Positions 13,049 to 20,135 of a stretch of 21,076 nucleotides of DNA are shown here, in pieces. Source of the DNA: an uncultured Candidatus Saccharibacteria bacterium (GTDB lineage: Bacteria > Patescibacteriota > Saccharimonadia > Saccharimonadales > Saccharimonadaceae); NCBI GenBank assembly GCA_938036915.1, contig CALHVV010000065.1, positions 1-21,076 of the forward strand, given 5' to 3'. How positions within the stretch are numbered: the first letter of the stretch is position 1; every line of letters starts with the position of its first letter. The notes beneath the pieces were generated by a model. It searched no databases, was not told the DNA's origin, and was given only the letters and a program-made list of their open reading frames with translations. Position numbers and translations under genes: made by a program.

Positions 13049-13405
13049 TTACGCAACTTTGGCAAAATCCTCTTTGCCAGCACTAGCTTGAGCAGCTTTG
13101 GCAGCCTTTTTGGCATTCTGCTTCTTGGCTTTGTTGGCCAGAGCAGCGCGGCGTGCCTCGGCAGCTTTGCGGCGTGCCTCGAAGCGGTCGACCCGGCCCT
13201 CGGTGTCGATAATCTTCTCCTCGCCAGTGAAGAACGGGTGAGACTTGCTGGAGATATGGACCTTGACGAGCGGATACTCGTTGCCATCCTTCCAGGTAAT
13301 GGTGTCGTCGGTCGCGACCGTCGACTGCGTCAAAAACGCAAAGCCCGCCTGATCATCGCTAAATACGACAGGGCGGTAGGTTTGTGGGTGAATACTGCTT
13401 TTCAT
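13049..13405 (-). CDS. rpmE: 50S ribosomal protein L31, type B-like
   Basis: L31 (bL31) bridges the subunits at the central protuberance. From the ATG at 13405 the product is 118 aa and starts MKSSIHPQTYRPVVFSDD, with AGFAFLTQSTVATDDTI, the GNEYPLVKVHISSKSHPFFTG core and no zinc-binding cysteines. This is as in the type B (YkgM-like) form. A long Ala/Lys/Arg tail (about residues 72-118) follows. A longer frame from 13453 adds 16 residues, but the promoter TTGACA-18-TACAAT lies inside it and only 9 nt before the ATG at 13405, so the shorter, leaderless form is chosen. Confidence 0.93.
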   Translation of the reverse strand: MKSSIHPQTYRPVVFSDDQAGFAFLTQSTVATDDTITWKDGNEYPLVKVHISSKSHPFFTGEEKIIDTEGRVDRFEARRKAAEARRAALANKAKKQNAKKAAKAAQASAGKEDFAKVA

Positions 13406-13414
13406 AACCGCTAT

Positions 13415-13444
13415 ATTGTAGCAGAGAGGGTGGGGGGTTGTCAA
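13415..13444 (-). promoter_or_regulatory. promoter of rpmE, leaderless
   Basis: On the minus strand TTGACA (13444-13439) and TACAAT (13420-13415) are 18 nt apart. The -10 box is 9 nt from the ATG at 13405, and no SD exists, so the mRNA should lack a leader. Confidence 0.75.
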
Positions 13445-13470
13445 AAGATGCATTCTCTATAGAAAAAATG

Positions 13471-13479
13471 TGGTATACT
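13471..13479 (+). promoter_or_regulatory. extended -10 element before the 684-aa gene
   Basis: TGGTATACT at 13471-13479 is an extended -10 element; a clear -35 box is missing. It would give a leader of about 30 nt without an SD. It lies back to back with the rpmE promoter. Confidence 0.5.
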
Positions 13480-13514
13480 ACAGATAGCTACAATTAAAAA
13501 GACTATTTAATAAA

Positions 13515-15569
13515 ATGGAACATCATCAGCGATATACAAACTCACCAAATACAGTAGCACCTTCTCGCATAGAAAGATTGTCTGGCGATAGCTATACTGA
13601 AATAGATCAAGTGTATAAGGGTGGTGTGCTGGAGTCTGACAGAGCTGTGTCTCATACTGAAGCGCGGCCTCCTGAAGAACTCTCCCGCGAGCGCGAGCAA
13701 GCCCTTGCTGACTCCAGACAAGATATTGCTGCAGCCTTTCGTAATACCTCTATAACACAAGAGGTAACACCACAGCTTGAGGCGGTGGATATGACTGGGC
13801 TGAGCCCTGTAACGCAAGAGGCAATTACTGATGTGCGATCGCACTGGCGCTGGTATGACGACTCGAACCGTATTGAGCCAGATATGCAGCACTTTGATGC
13901 ACGTGCAAACGAAACATACACTGCAGGGTACGACGCTATTGCAGCAATACTATCGACAGAAGAGATTGCTCAGCTACGTGATGGCGATGACATAACGCCA
14001 CGAATAACGGAGGTTGAGCAGCGGATTACACAGCTCCAAGAACAGCACAACAATGCAAAACACGATGCGCAGCGCACCAAGCTTGAGCGGGTGATCGCCC
14101 AGCAGCAAGCTATGCGACGCACGCTCATTGATGCACGAATGGGCTCGCTCAAACCTGACGCCACCCAGCAAGCGATTACACAGAAATTGATGCAGGCCGA
14201 CAAAATGATCATCGAGCAAAATTACCGCTATATGCCAGAGATATATACTGGCGTCAAGAAGTTTCTCGATCAGCGGCTTGAGTTGCTGCGCCAGACAGAA
14301 GACCCAAGTGAGAAGCTCCAATTGTTCGCATCGTATCAACATACCGAGCGATTGGTCGATGATGTTCCCTCAGAGCTATATGATGAGTTTGACGAGGCCG
14401 TCTTGGCTGAGGCATTTCACTTTGCTGCAACCGATCATGCGGCAAATGGTGTATCAGATAATGATCTACGTCGCATGCGATATGATGTTGGCGCAACACT
14501 GGCAGCACGGGGCTTTGAGCCGCAACATTGGGTGAAGTGTGCAGAGAATGATCCAGCTTGCCCCGAGTATATCCGAGAGTATATTGATCAAAGGGAGGAA
14601 GACAAGCTGGATGCTCTGACGCTAGATTATATCGATGGTGTTGCTGAGCGATTACCAGACAGCCAAGATGACAAAGTATTGGCAATGTTTGAAGAGTTCT
14701 ATCATGATCGATTACCAGACATGCCTCAACAGGCAATCCAAGACTATATTGGAGATGTGGCAGATAGTGCCCAATATGAATTCGAACCAATGGGTGTATT
14801 CAAGCGATATCTTGATACAGTGCGTACCATTGGTCAAGACAAGGCTCGGCAACTGTATGAAACAACTGGTGTGGTGCATTTTTCGGGCTGGAGCCCGCGT
14901 GTACTAGAAGGGACGTATAACCTCCTTGCTAAAGGCTATCCTGAGTCTGGTGACGATGTGACTGTGATGGTTAAAGGAACGACGGGTGACCATAATAACG
15001 CCTTTGAGCGGATGCGCTATATAGAGTCTGATGATGTGATCGCAGCGGAGGTTGGTAATGCGGGTGATTTAGTACGATTAACGGGGGTGTTGCAGCGTGT
15101 TGGTCTTGATAGGCATGTCCAGCAGATTGTATTGGCAGGGCATGGTGAGGAAGAGCAGTTCGCGCTATCAGCTACAGATCATATCGCAGCTGACGCAGAT
15201 AGTTGGGCGGAAAATACTGGCATATCTACTATGGTAAAGACGCTCCAGCCAGAGAACTTTGTTCTCATCGCATGCCACCCATTGGTGCACGAGGGAGGTG
15301 GGTTTGCTGCTATTGATGATACGCCTCAGCTGCGACAAGGCACAGCGCCGGCAATTTCTGAGGCATTTCCTAAGCTTAATATTATCAGTGGAATGGATGG
15401 GCCAGTTACTATAGATGAGCGTACTGATGGACACTTTGGACTAAAAACGGTTGCCATTAAGCAGGCTGATATAGATAAGCTAAATGATGATACACCTACA
15501 CATCCTCACCTTGCGCTTACTCGCAATGGCAAGACTCGTCGCTACCCTCATAACCATATAACAGTATAA
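13515..15569 (+). CDS. 684-aa protein with a caspase/CHAT-like C-terminal pattern
   Basis: No family is recognised over the whole length. Residues 55-440 are charged and mostly helical, with a coiled-coil-like stretch at about 160-205 (EVEQRITQLQEQHNNAKHDA). The region from about 480 looks like a clan CD cysteine-protease or CHAT core: strand DVTVMVKGTTGDHNNAFERM, strand VQQIVLAGHG with His543, strand NFVLIACHPL with Cys587, then KLNIISGMDGPV. A His-Gly motif after a hydrophobic strand and a Cys after a second strand, 44 residues apart, match the catalytic dyad layout of that clan. No signal peptide, so probably cytoplasmic. A coupled small gene follows. The TAA stop overlaps an ATG by one base. 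Confidence 0.75.
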   Translation: MEHHQRYTNSPNTVAPSRIERLSGDSYTEIDQVYKGGVLESDRAVSHTEARPPEELSREREQALADSRQDIAAAFRNTSITQEVTPQLEAVDMTGLSPVTQEAITDVRSHWRWYDDSNRIEPDMQHFDARANETYTAGYDAIAAILSTEEIAQLRDGDDITPRITEVEQRITQLQEQHNNAKHDAQRTKLERVIAQQQAMRRTLIDARMGSLKPDATQQAITQKLMQADKMIIEQNYRYMPEIYTGVKKFLDQRLELLRQTEDPSEKLQLFASYQHTERLVDDVPSELYDEFDEAVLAEAFHFAATDHAANGVSDNDLRRMRYDVGATLAARGFEPQHWVKCAENDPACPEYIREYIDQREEDKLDALTLDYIDGVAERLPDSQDDKVLAMFEEFYHDRLPDMPQQAIQDYIGDVADSAQYEFEPMGVFKRYLDTVRTIGQDKARQLYETTGVVHFSGWSPRVLEGTYNLLAKGYPESGDDVTVMVKGTTGDHNNAFERMRYIESDDVIAAEVGNAGDLVRLTGVLQRVGLDRHVQQIVLAGHGEEEQFALSATDHIAADADSWAENTGISTMVKTLQPENFVLIACHPLVHEGGGFAAIDDTPQLRQGTAPAISEAFPKLNIISGMDGPVTIDERTDGHFGLKTVAIKQADIDKLNDDTPTHPHLALTRNGKTRRYPHNHITV

Positions 15570-15592
15570 TGAAAACGAAAAAGGAGCGCGCT

Positions 15593-15934
15593 ATGAAGGA
15601 GACTAAATCACCAGTTGAGCAACTGAAGAATTTATCGTTTGAACCGCTTGACAACGAAAAAGTAGCAGCGAACTACCTCAGCCATATCCAGCATGCCGTT
15701 GAGCCATGGCTTCAGCAGGATGCTGGGCGAGTGGTGATTGCCGAGCGCTGGGTGATTGACTACGATGCGACAGGGGTGCGGGTGTTTGATCAAGCACAAG
15801 ACGACGCCTCACGTGGTGAGCGTATGATTACTGCTACACATGCAACGCTGCAGGACTGCAACTCACTCTATCTGCTGCTGACGACATTGCGCAAACACCA
15901 GCGAGCGCAATCTGCATCGCAAGGCCGCAGATAG
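15593..15934 (+). CDS. 113-aa protein partner of the 684-aa gene
   Basis: An AAAGGAG SD stands about 7 nt before the ATG at 15593, which gives MKETKSPVEQLKNLSFEPLD. An upstream in-frame ATG at 15569 overlaps the stop of the 684-aa gene by one base, so coupling is possible from there (121 aa). The protein is soluble, with DAGRVVIAERWVIDYDATGV strands in the middle and an NSLYLLLTTLRKHQ helix near the basic C-terminus. Family unknown. The tight linkage with the putative caspase-like gene suggests a partner, chaperone or inhibitor role, which is inference from position only. Confidence 0.65.
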   Translation: MKETKSPVEQLKNLSFEPLDNEKVAANYLSHIQHAVEPWLQQDAGRVVIAERWVIDYDATGVRVFDQAQDDASRGERMITATHATLQDCNSLYLLLTTLRKHQRAQSASQGRR

Positions 15935-15983
15935 ATGCACAGCTTAGCTTTAGTGGCCATTGCATACATATATCATCCGAGAG

Positions 15984-16011
15984 AAGGGGCGTGAGAGTTA
16001 CCGCCCCCTTT
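15984..16011 (+). terminator. hairpin after the 113-aa gene
   Basis: GGGGCG (15986-15991) pairs with CGCCCC (16002-16007), flanked by AA and CTT that can extend the stem with a one-base bulge. The T tract is short and shared with the -35 box of the rpsB promoter. Confidence 0.45.
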
Positions 16012-16037
16012 GATACTCAGCCATCATATGCTATAAT
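16010..16037 (+). promoter_or_regulatory. promoter of rpsB-tsf
   Basis: TTGATA (16010-16015) and TATAAT (16032-16037) are 16 nt apart, and TGC before the -10 box makes it an extended -10. It is the strongest promoter in the window. Confidence 0.75.
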
Positions 16038-16065
16038 TCTCCTGTAACCAACCATAACGACACAG

Positions 16066-16092
16066 CTCCACACCACTCCATACCGTGTGGGG
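16066..16092 (+). ncRNA. hairpin in the rpsB leader
   Basis: CTCCACAC (16066-16073) can pair with GTGTGGGG (16085-16092), one pair being T-G, with an 11-nt loop. It lies in the leader about 10 nt before the SD of rpsB. S2 represses its own operon through leader RNA in several bacteria; here a similar role is only inferred. Confidence 0.35.
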
Positions 16093-16117
16093 CAAGGCAA
16101 AAAAGGAGTAATGCGAT

Positions 16118-16819
16118 ATGGCCGTGCAGGCAGATATCAAGGCTTTGTTTGAAGCCGGTGCTCATTTTGGGCACAAGACCAGCCGGTGGCATCCGAAGAT
16201 GGCACCATATATTCATAGCAAGCGGCAAGATAGCCACATCATCGACCTCGCGAAGACGGTTGAGGCACTGAATGTGGCGCTGCCCATCATTAGCAAAACG
16301 GTGGCAAGCGGCAAGCAAGTCCTCTTCGTCGGTACCAAGAAGCAGGCGAAGGACATCACCCGCCAAGCTGCCGAGGCAGTTGGTCAGCCATATGTCACCA
16401 ACCGCTGGGTTGGTGGGATGCTCACCAATGTGACAACCACCACTGCGCAGATTAAGAAGCTCAAGGACCTAGAGCGCCGCATGGCCAGTGGCGACCTCGA
16501 GAAGCGCTACAACAAGCTAGAGGTACAGCGCTACCAAGAAGAGATCGACAGTCTCAACTTCAAATACGGTGGTATCAAAGACCTCAATGGCAAGCCTGGC
16601 CTGGTGCTGGTGCTCGACATCTTGGCCGACAACAACGCATTACGCGAGGCCAAGACGCTGGGTGTGCCGGTGATCGGTATCGTTGACACCAACGCCAACC
16701 CCGACTTGGTTGATTATCCTATCCCCGCCAACGATGATGCGATCAAGAGCCTGCAGCTGATGCTCGATTACTTCAGTGCAGCAGTCAACGAGGGCAAAGC
16801 AACGAAGGAGGAGAACTAA
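16118..16819 (+). CDS. rpsB: 30S ribosomal protein S2
   Basis: S2 (uS2) joins the small subunit late and anchors S1 in bacteria that have it. The 233-aa product has AGAHFGHKTSRWHPKMAPYI, the LFVGTKKQAKD segment, the PYVTNRWVGGMLTN motif and VIGIVDTNANPDLVDYPIPANDDA, all standard for the family. The AAAAAAGGAG SD lies 10 nt before the ATG. It is followed by tsf after 2 nt, as in most bacteria. Confidence 0.98.
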   Translation: MAVQADIKALFEAGAHFGHKTSRWHPKMAPYIHSKRQDSHIIDLAKTVEALNVALPIISKTVASGKQVLFVGTKKQAKDITRQAAEAVGQPYVTNRWVGGMLTNVTTTTAQIKKLKDLERRMASGDLEKRYNKLEVQRYQEEIDSLNFKYGGIKDLNGKPGLVLVLDILADNNALREAKTLGVPVIGIVDTNANPDLVDYPIPANDDAIKSLQLMLDYFSAAVNEGKATKEEN

Positions 16820-16821
16820 CC

Positions 16822-17418
16822 ATGGCGGTGACGATTGACGACATCAAGAAGCTCAAGGAGCTAACTGGCATTGGCCTGACCGATGCTAAGAAGGCGCTGG
16901 TGGAGGCCGAAGGTGACTTCGACTCTGCGCTCAATGCCCTGCGCAAAAAGGGCCTGACCAAAGCGGAGAAAAAGGGTGACCGCGAGACCCGCGAAGGGTT
17001 GATCGAGAGCTATGTCCATAGTGGTCGGATCGGTGTGGTGGTCGAGGTTAACTGCGAGACAGATTTTGTAGCTCGTCTACCTGAATTTAAGGAGTTTGCG
17101 CACCAGATTGCTATGCAGGTTGCTGCGATGAACCCACGCTATGCTACGATGGACGACATCCCAGCTGAGGTATATGACGCCAAGAAACAGGAGTTTCTCA
17201 CCAGCGATATTTTGGCAAGCAAGCCTGAGGCAATGCGTGACCAAATCGTCGAAGGGCAGCTCAAGAAGCACTTCGCCGAGCAGGTCTTGGCCGAGCAAGC
17301 CTTTGTGCTCGACGACAGCAAAACCGTTGGCCAGCTCATCAAAGAGCAGGTGGCACTGCGTGGCGAGAACGTCCGCGTCAGCCAATTCAAGCGGATTGAG
17401 CTGGGTGTGACGGAGTAG
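16822..17418 (+). CDS. tsf: elongation factor Ts
   Basis: EF-Ts is the GDP/GTP exchange factor of EF-Tu. The 198-aa product has the UBA-like N-terminus with LKELTGIGLTDAKKALVEAE, the VNCETDFVAR motif with the catalytic TDFVA loop (TDxVA, which contacts EF-Tu), and a C-terminal VGQLIKEQVALRGENVRVSQ. It is shorter than the two-subdomain E. coli form and similar to the short Thermus type. The SD is AAGGAGGAG at the end of rpsB. A strong terminator follows; pyrH, the usual next gene, is missing. Confidence 0.97.
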   Translation: MAVTIDDIKKLKELTGIGLTDAKKALVEAEGDFDSALNALRKKGLTKAEKKGDRETREGLIESYVHSGRIGVVVEVNCETDFVARLPEFKEFAHQIAMQVAAMNPRYATMDDIPAEVYDAKKQEFLTSDILASKPEAMRDQIVEGQLKKHFAEQVLAEQAFVLDDSKTVGQLIKEQVALRGENVRVSQFKRIELGVTE

Positions 17419-17444
17419 TCGCGAGAGAGTAAGCTTTTGCGTAG

Positions 17445-17477
17445 CGAGTGGCATGAGAAATGTGCCACTCGTTTTTT
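17445..17477 (+). terminator. intrinsic terminator after tsf
   Basis: CGAGTGGCA (17445-17453) and TGCCACTCG (17463-17471) form a perfect 9-bp stem with a 9-nt loop, followed by six T (17472-17477). Confidence 0.92.
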
Positions 17478-17508
17478 ATGCAAACTCTCCTCACACCCCA
17501 GCAAATAA

Positions 17509-17517
17509 TGGTACAAT
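17509..17517 (+). promoter_or_regulatory. extended -10 promoter of frr
   Basis: TGGTACAAT (17509-17517) is an extended -10 element; no clear -35 box is present. Predicted transcription starts near 17524, with the SD AAGGAG (17532-17537) in the short leader before the ATG at 17544. Confidence 0.6.
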
Positions 17518-17543
17518 AAAGGAAAACCAAGAAGGAGATCGCG

Positions 17544-18098
17544 ATGTTTGATACCACCCCCTACGAAGAAAAGATGAACCATGTGCTTGAGCACCTGGAG
17601 GAGCGCCTGGGGAAGATCCGCACGGGCCGGGCTCACGCGAGTATGCTTGATGGCATTATGGTTGAGGCGTATGGCACCAGTATGCCGCTCAACCAAGTGG
17701 CTAACGTGACGGCACCAGAGGCAACACTGCTGCAGATCACGCCATTTGACCCAGCTAATTTGCAAAAGATCGCCAGCGCCATCCGGGCCGATCAAGCGCT
17801 TGGCCTCAACCCCAGCGACGATGGCCACGTCGTCCGCGTGCCGGTACCACCACTGACGGAGGAGCGCCGTAAGCAATTGGTCAAGCAGGCCAGCGAGAAG
17901 GTAGAAGAAGCGCGCATTGCTCTGCGTGGGGTGCGCCAAGACGCCTTGAAGGACGCCAAGCGCCGCAAAGAAGCCAAAGAGCTGAGCGAAGATGACGTGA
18001 AGGCGGTGGAGAAGGAGATTGATCGCCTCATGGCACAGCACCAAGCCACGATAGAAGCCGCCTTTGCCGCTAAAGAGAAGGATATTTTGACGATTTAA
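17544..18098 (+). CDS. frr: ribosome recycling factor
   Basis: RRF splits post-termination ribosomes together with EF-G. The 184-aa product has the hallmark KIRTGRAHASMLDGI segment, the YGTSMPLNQVANVTAPEATL domain-II strand set, LGLNPSDDGHVVRVPVPPLT and the C-terminal three-helix bundle sequence EERRKQLVKQASEKVEEARI. Length is normal. The strong SD AAGGAG stands 6 nt before the ATG. Its TAA overlaps the ATG of an 18-codon mini-ORF that leads to uppS. Confidence 0.98.
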   Translation: MFDTTPYEEKMNHVLEHLEERLGKIRTGRAHASMLDGIMVEAYGTSMPLNQVANVTAPEATLLQITPFDPANLQKIASAIRADQALGLNPSDDGHVVRVPVPPLTEERRKQLVKQASEKVEEARIALRGVRQDALKDAKRRKEAKELSEDDVKAVEKEIDRLMAQHQATIEAAFAAKEKDILTI

Positions 18099-18154
18099 TG
18101 ACATTCTTTCTGCTGACGCACGCAACCAAACGCCTATCATGGAGCCAGGCATGA
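18098..18154 (+). CDS. 18-codon bridging mini-ORF between frr and uppS
   Basis: The ATG overlaps the frr stop (TAATG) and the frame reads MTFFLLTHATKRLSWSQA, ending in a TGA that overlaps an in-frame ATG of uppS in the form ATGA (18151-18154). The ORF therefore spans the whole gap between the two genes and would carry terminating ribosomes to the uppS start. The peptide has no recognised motif. Chance cannot be excluded, but a second bridge of the same design lies between rseP and the CPBP gene. Confidence 0.4.
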   Translation: MTFFLLTHATKRLSWSQA

Positions 18155-18846
18155 GTGCCACCATGCACTTGCCGCAGCATGTGGGCTATATCGTGGATGG
18201 CAACCGGCGCTGGGCCAAGCAGCGTGGCCTCTCTGCCCAAGAGGGGCACAGCGCGGGCTACGAGAAGCTGCGCGATATTGCCCTTACTACCATCGAGCGT
18301 GGCGTGCCGTATGTCAGCGCCTATATCTTTAGCACCGAGAACTGGCACCGCAGTGGCCCAGAAGTTAAGCACTTAATGAATCTACTGGTGACGATGCTCG
18401 ACCAAGACCTGCCGATCTTCATCGAGCATGGGGTGCGCATCCGCGTGGCGGGGACGCGCCTGCGCCTGAGCCGGCGGGTCAAGAAGGCGATCGATGCTGC
18501 TGAGGCTGCCACCAAGGATTTGCAGCGGGGCACGATGGTGCTGTCGTTTAATTATGGTGGGCAGCAGGAGATCATCGATGCGGTCAATCGCTTGCGCAAA
18601 ACGCTCTCGGTTCACAAGAAGGTAACAGCGCAGATCTTTGAGCAATTTTTGTATACACCAGATGTGCCACCGTGTGATTTGATTGTTCGCACCAGTGGTG
18701 AGCAGCGGCTGAGCAACTTCATGCTGTGGCGCAGTGCCTATAGCGAGCTGCTGTTCTTGGATAAGCCATGGCCAGATATGACACACGCCGACGTCAATGC
18801 TCTGCTGGCCGAGTATGCCCGGCGGCAGCGGCGCTTTGGAGGATAA
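18151..18846 (+). CDS. uppS: isoprenyl (undecaprenyl) diphosphate synthase
   Basis: This cis-prenyltransferase extends farnesyl diphosphate with isopentenyl diphosphate to make the lipid carrier for cell-wall precursors. Visible motifs are HVGYIVDGNRRWAKQRGLSA with the catalytic Asp, GHSAGYEKLRDI, the AYIFSTENWHRSGPEV motif, LSFNYGGQQEI, and the IPP-binding RTSGEQRLSNFMLW plus YSELLFLDKPWPDM. DGNRRWA replaces the more usual bacterial DGNGRWA. ATG 18151 has a GGAG 6 nt upstream and overlaps the mini-ORF stop, so it is preferred; ATG 18139 would add four residues. The product is 231 aa, normal for the family. Confidence 0.95.
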   Translation: MSATMHLPQHVGYIVDGNRRWAKQRGLSAQEGHSAGYEKLRDIALTTIERGVPYVSAYIFSTENWHRSGPEVKHLMNLLVTMLDQDLPIFIEHGVRIRVAGTRLRLSRRVKKAIDAAEAATKDLQRGTMVLSFNYGGQQEIIDAVNRLRKTLSVHKKVTAQIFEQFLYTPDVPPCDLIVRTSGEQRLSNFMLWRSAYSELLFLDKPWPDMTHADVNALLAEYARRQRRFGG

Positions 18847-18858
18847 CGAAGGAGGAAT

Positions 18859-20025
18859 ATGGAGATAGTGATTGGTATTATTATTGGGGTCATCGCACTG
18901 ACGCTGCTGGTGGCAACGCACGAGCTAGGCCATGGTATTGTGGCGCGGCGCAATGGTGTGGTGGTGGAGGAATTTGGCATTGGCTTTCCACCGCGGGCCT
19001 ATAGCAAGGTGATCAAAAAAAGTATTCTGGGTGAGAATGTTCGCTTCTCGCTCAACTGGCTGCCGCTGGGTGGCTTTGTGAAGCTGCAGGGCGAGCACGA
19101 TGCAGCCGATCAACCTGGTGATTATGGCGCAGCAACCTTTTGGCAAAAGACCAAGATCTTGCTGGCTGGCGTGACCGTCAACTGGTTAACTGCAGTGGTG
19201 CTCCTCACTGGCCTCGCCTGGGTGGGCTTGCCTAAGATGATCGACAATCAATTTTACCTACCAAGCGATGCAGTGGTGAGTAACCACCCAGTGCAGCTGG
19301 GCACACTTACTCCTGGCTTGCCCGCCGCCAAGGCAGGCCTCCGCCAGGGTGATGCAATTAACCAGCTGGCTGGGCAAACGGTGCGTAGCACATCTGACTT
19401 AGCGCACTTTGCCAGCCAGCATAAGGGCGAAACCGTACCCGTAGTGTACACCCGCGGTGATAAGCAAGCCACTGCCATGGTGGCGCTGCGCAAAGATAAC
19501 CCTGACCGCAAAGGCTACCTAGGGGCAGAGCTCACCAAGCAGCAAGATACAATCCGTGCCACCTGGTCGGCACCGATTGTGGGTGTCGTGACAACGGCGC
19601 AGCTTACTAGAGTGACGCTCCAGGGCTTGGGTGATATGGTGGTAAATCTCGCCACTAGTTTGGTGCAGCAGTTTAGTAGCGACAGCGCGACGAGCCAGCA
19701 GGCCAAGCAAAATCTCTCGCAAGTGGGTAATGCTGTGGCTGGCCCGGTGGGGATCTTTGCCATTATCTTCCCAGCGGCGGGGCAGGCCGGTGTGGTGCAT
19801 GTGTTGCTGCTGACGGCGATTATTGCGCTATCGCTGGCAGTGATGAATATCTTGCCCATTCCGGCGCTCGATGGTGGCCGCTGGACAGTGATGGCGATCT
19901 TCCGCCTGCTGCGCAAGCCACTTAGCAAGCAGATGGAAGAGAATATTCAAGCAGCTGGCTTCTTGTGCTTGCTTGGCTTGATTGTGCTCGTGACGATTGC
20001 TGATATAGGGAAGTTGGTGCACTGA
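18859..20025 (+). CDS. rseP: RseP-type site-2 membrane metalloprotease
   Basis: Site-2 proteases cut transmembrane segments of anti-sigma factors and signal-peptide remnants. The 388-aa product has the zinc motif HELGH (residues 21-25) in the first membrane helix, the GIGFPPRAYS and LNWLPLGGFVKL segments, and one PDZ domain (about 148-215, with TPGLPAAKAGLRQGDAINQL). The third-ligand motif NILPIPALDGGRW follows (about 330-342). Only one PDZ domain is present, as in Gram-positive RasP-like forms rather than the two of E. coli. An AAGGAGG SD stands close to the ATG. dxr and cdsA, often found before it, are missing. Confidence 0.95.
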   Translation: MEIVIGIIIGVIALTLLVATHELGHGIVARRNGVVVEEFGIGFPPRAYSKVIKKSILGENVRFSLNWLPLGGFVKLQGEHDAADQPGDYGAATFWQKTKILLAGVTVNWLTAVVLLTGLAWVGLPKMIDNQFYLPSDAVVSNHPVQLGTLTPGLPAAKAGLRQGDAINQLAGQTVRSTSDLAHFASQHKGETVPVVYTRGDKQATAMVALRKDNPDRKGYLGAELTKQQDTIRATWSAPIVGVVTTAQLTRVTLQGLGDMVVNLATSLVQQFSSDSATSQQAKQNLSQVGNAVAGPVGIFAIIFPAAGQAGVVHVLLLTAIIALSLAVMNILPIPALDGGRWTVMAIFRLLRKPLSKQMEENIQAAGFLCLLGLIVLVTIADIGKLVH

Positions 20026-20135
20026 TGCAGGCTAAGCAATGTGACAGGGCAGAGTGTTATCGTGGAGGTTTGCGCCGCGGGGAGATATGGTTGCTCAATC
20101 GCGTCATGGTAATACATAAGGAACTCACTTCATGA
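20025..20135 (+). CDS. 36-codon bridging ORF between rseP and the CPBP gene
   Basis: The ATG overlaps the rseP stop (TGATG) and the TGA overlaps the start of the next gene (ATGA at 20132-20135), so the frame fills the whole gap exactly. The product begins MQAKQCDRAECYRGG, contains LRRGEIWLLNRVM, and has a CX5C pair. It may be a small functional protein or just a translational bridge. No family is recognised. Confidence 0.45.
   Translation: MQAKQCDRAECYRGGLRRGEIWLLNRVMVIHKELTS

Noticed and set aside
13406..13453. A 16-residue N-terminal extension of L31 from an upstream ATG
   Set aside because: The rpmE promoter lies inside this stretch and L31 proteins begin at the MKxxIHP motif, so the shorter start is right.
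20025..20135. MazF-like reading of the 36-aa ORF because of the string RRGEIWLLN
   Set aside because: MazF starts with a similar RGDIWLV motif, but the ORF lacks everything that follows in MazF and is only 36 aa; treated as coincidence.
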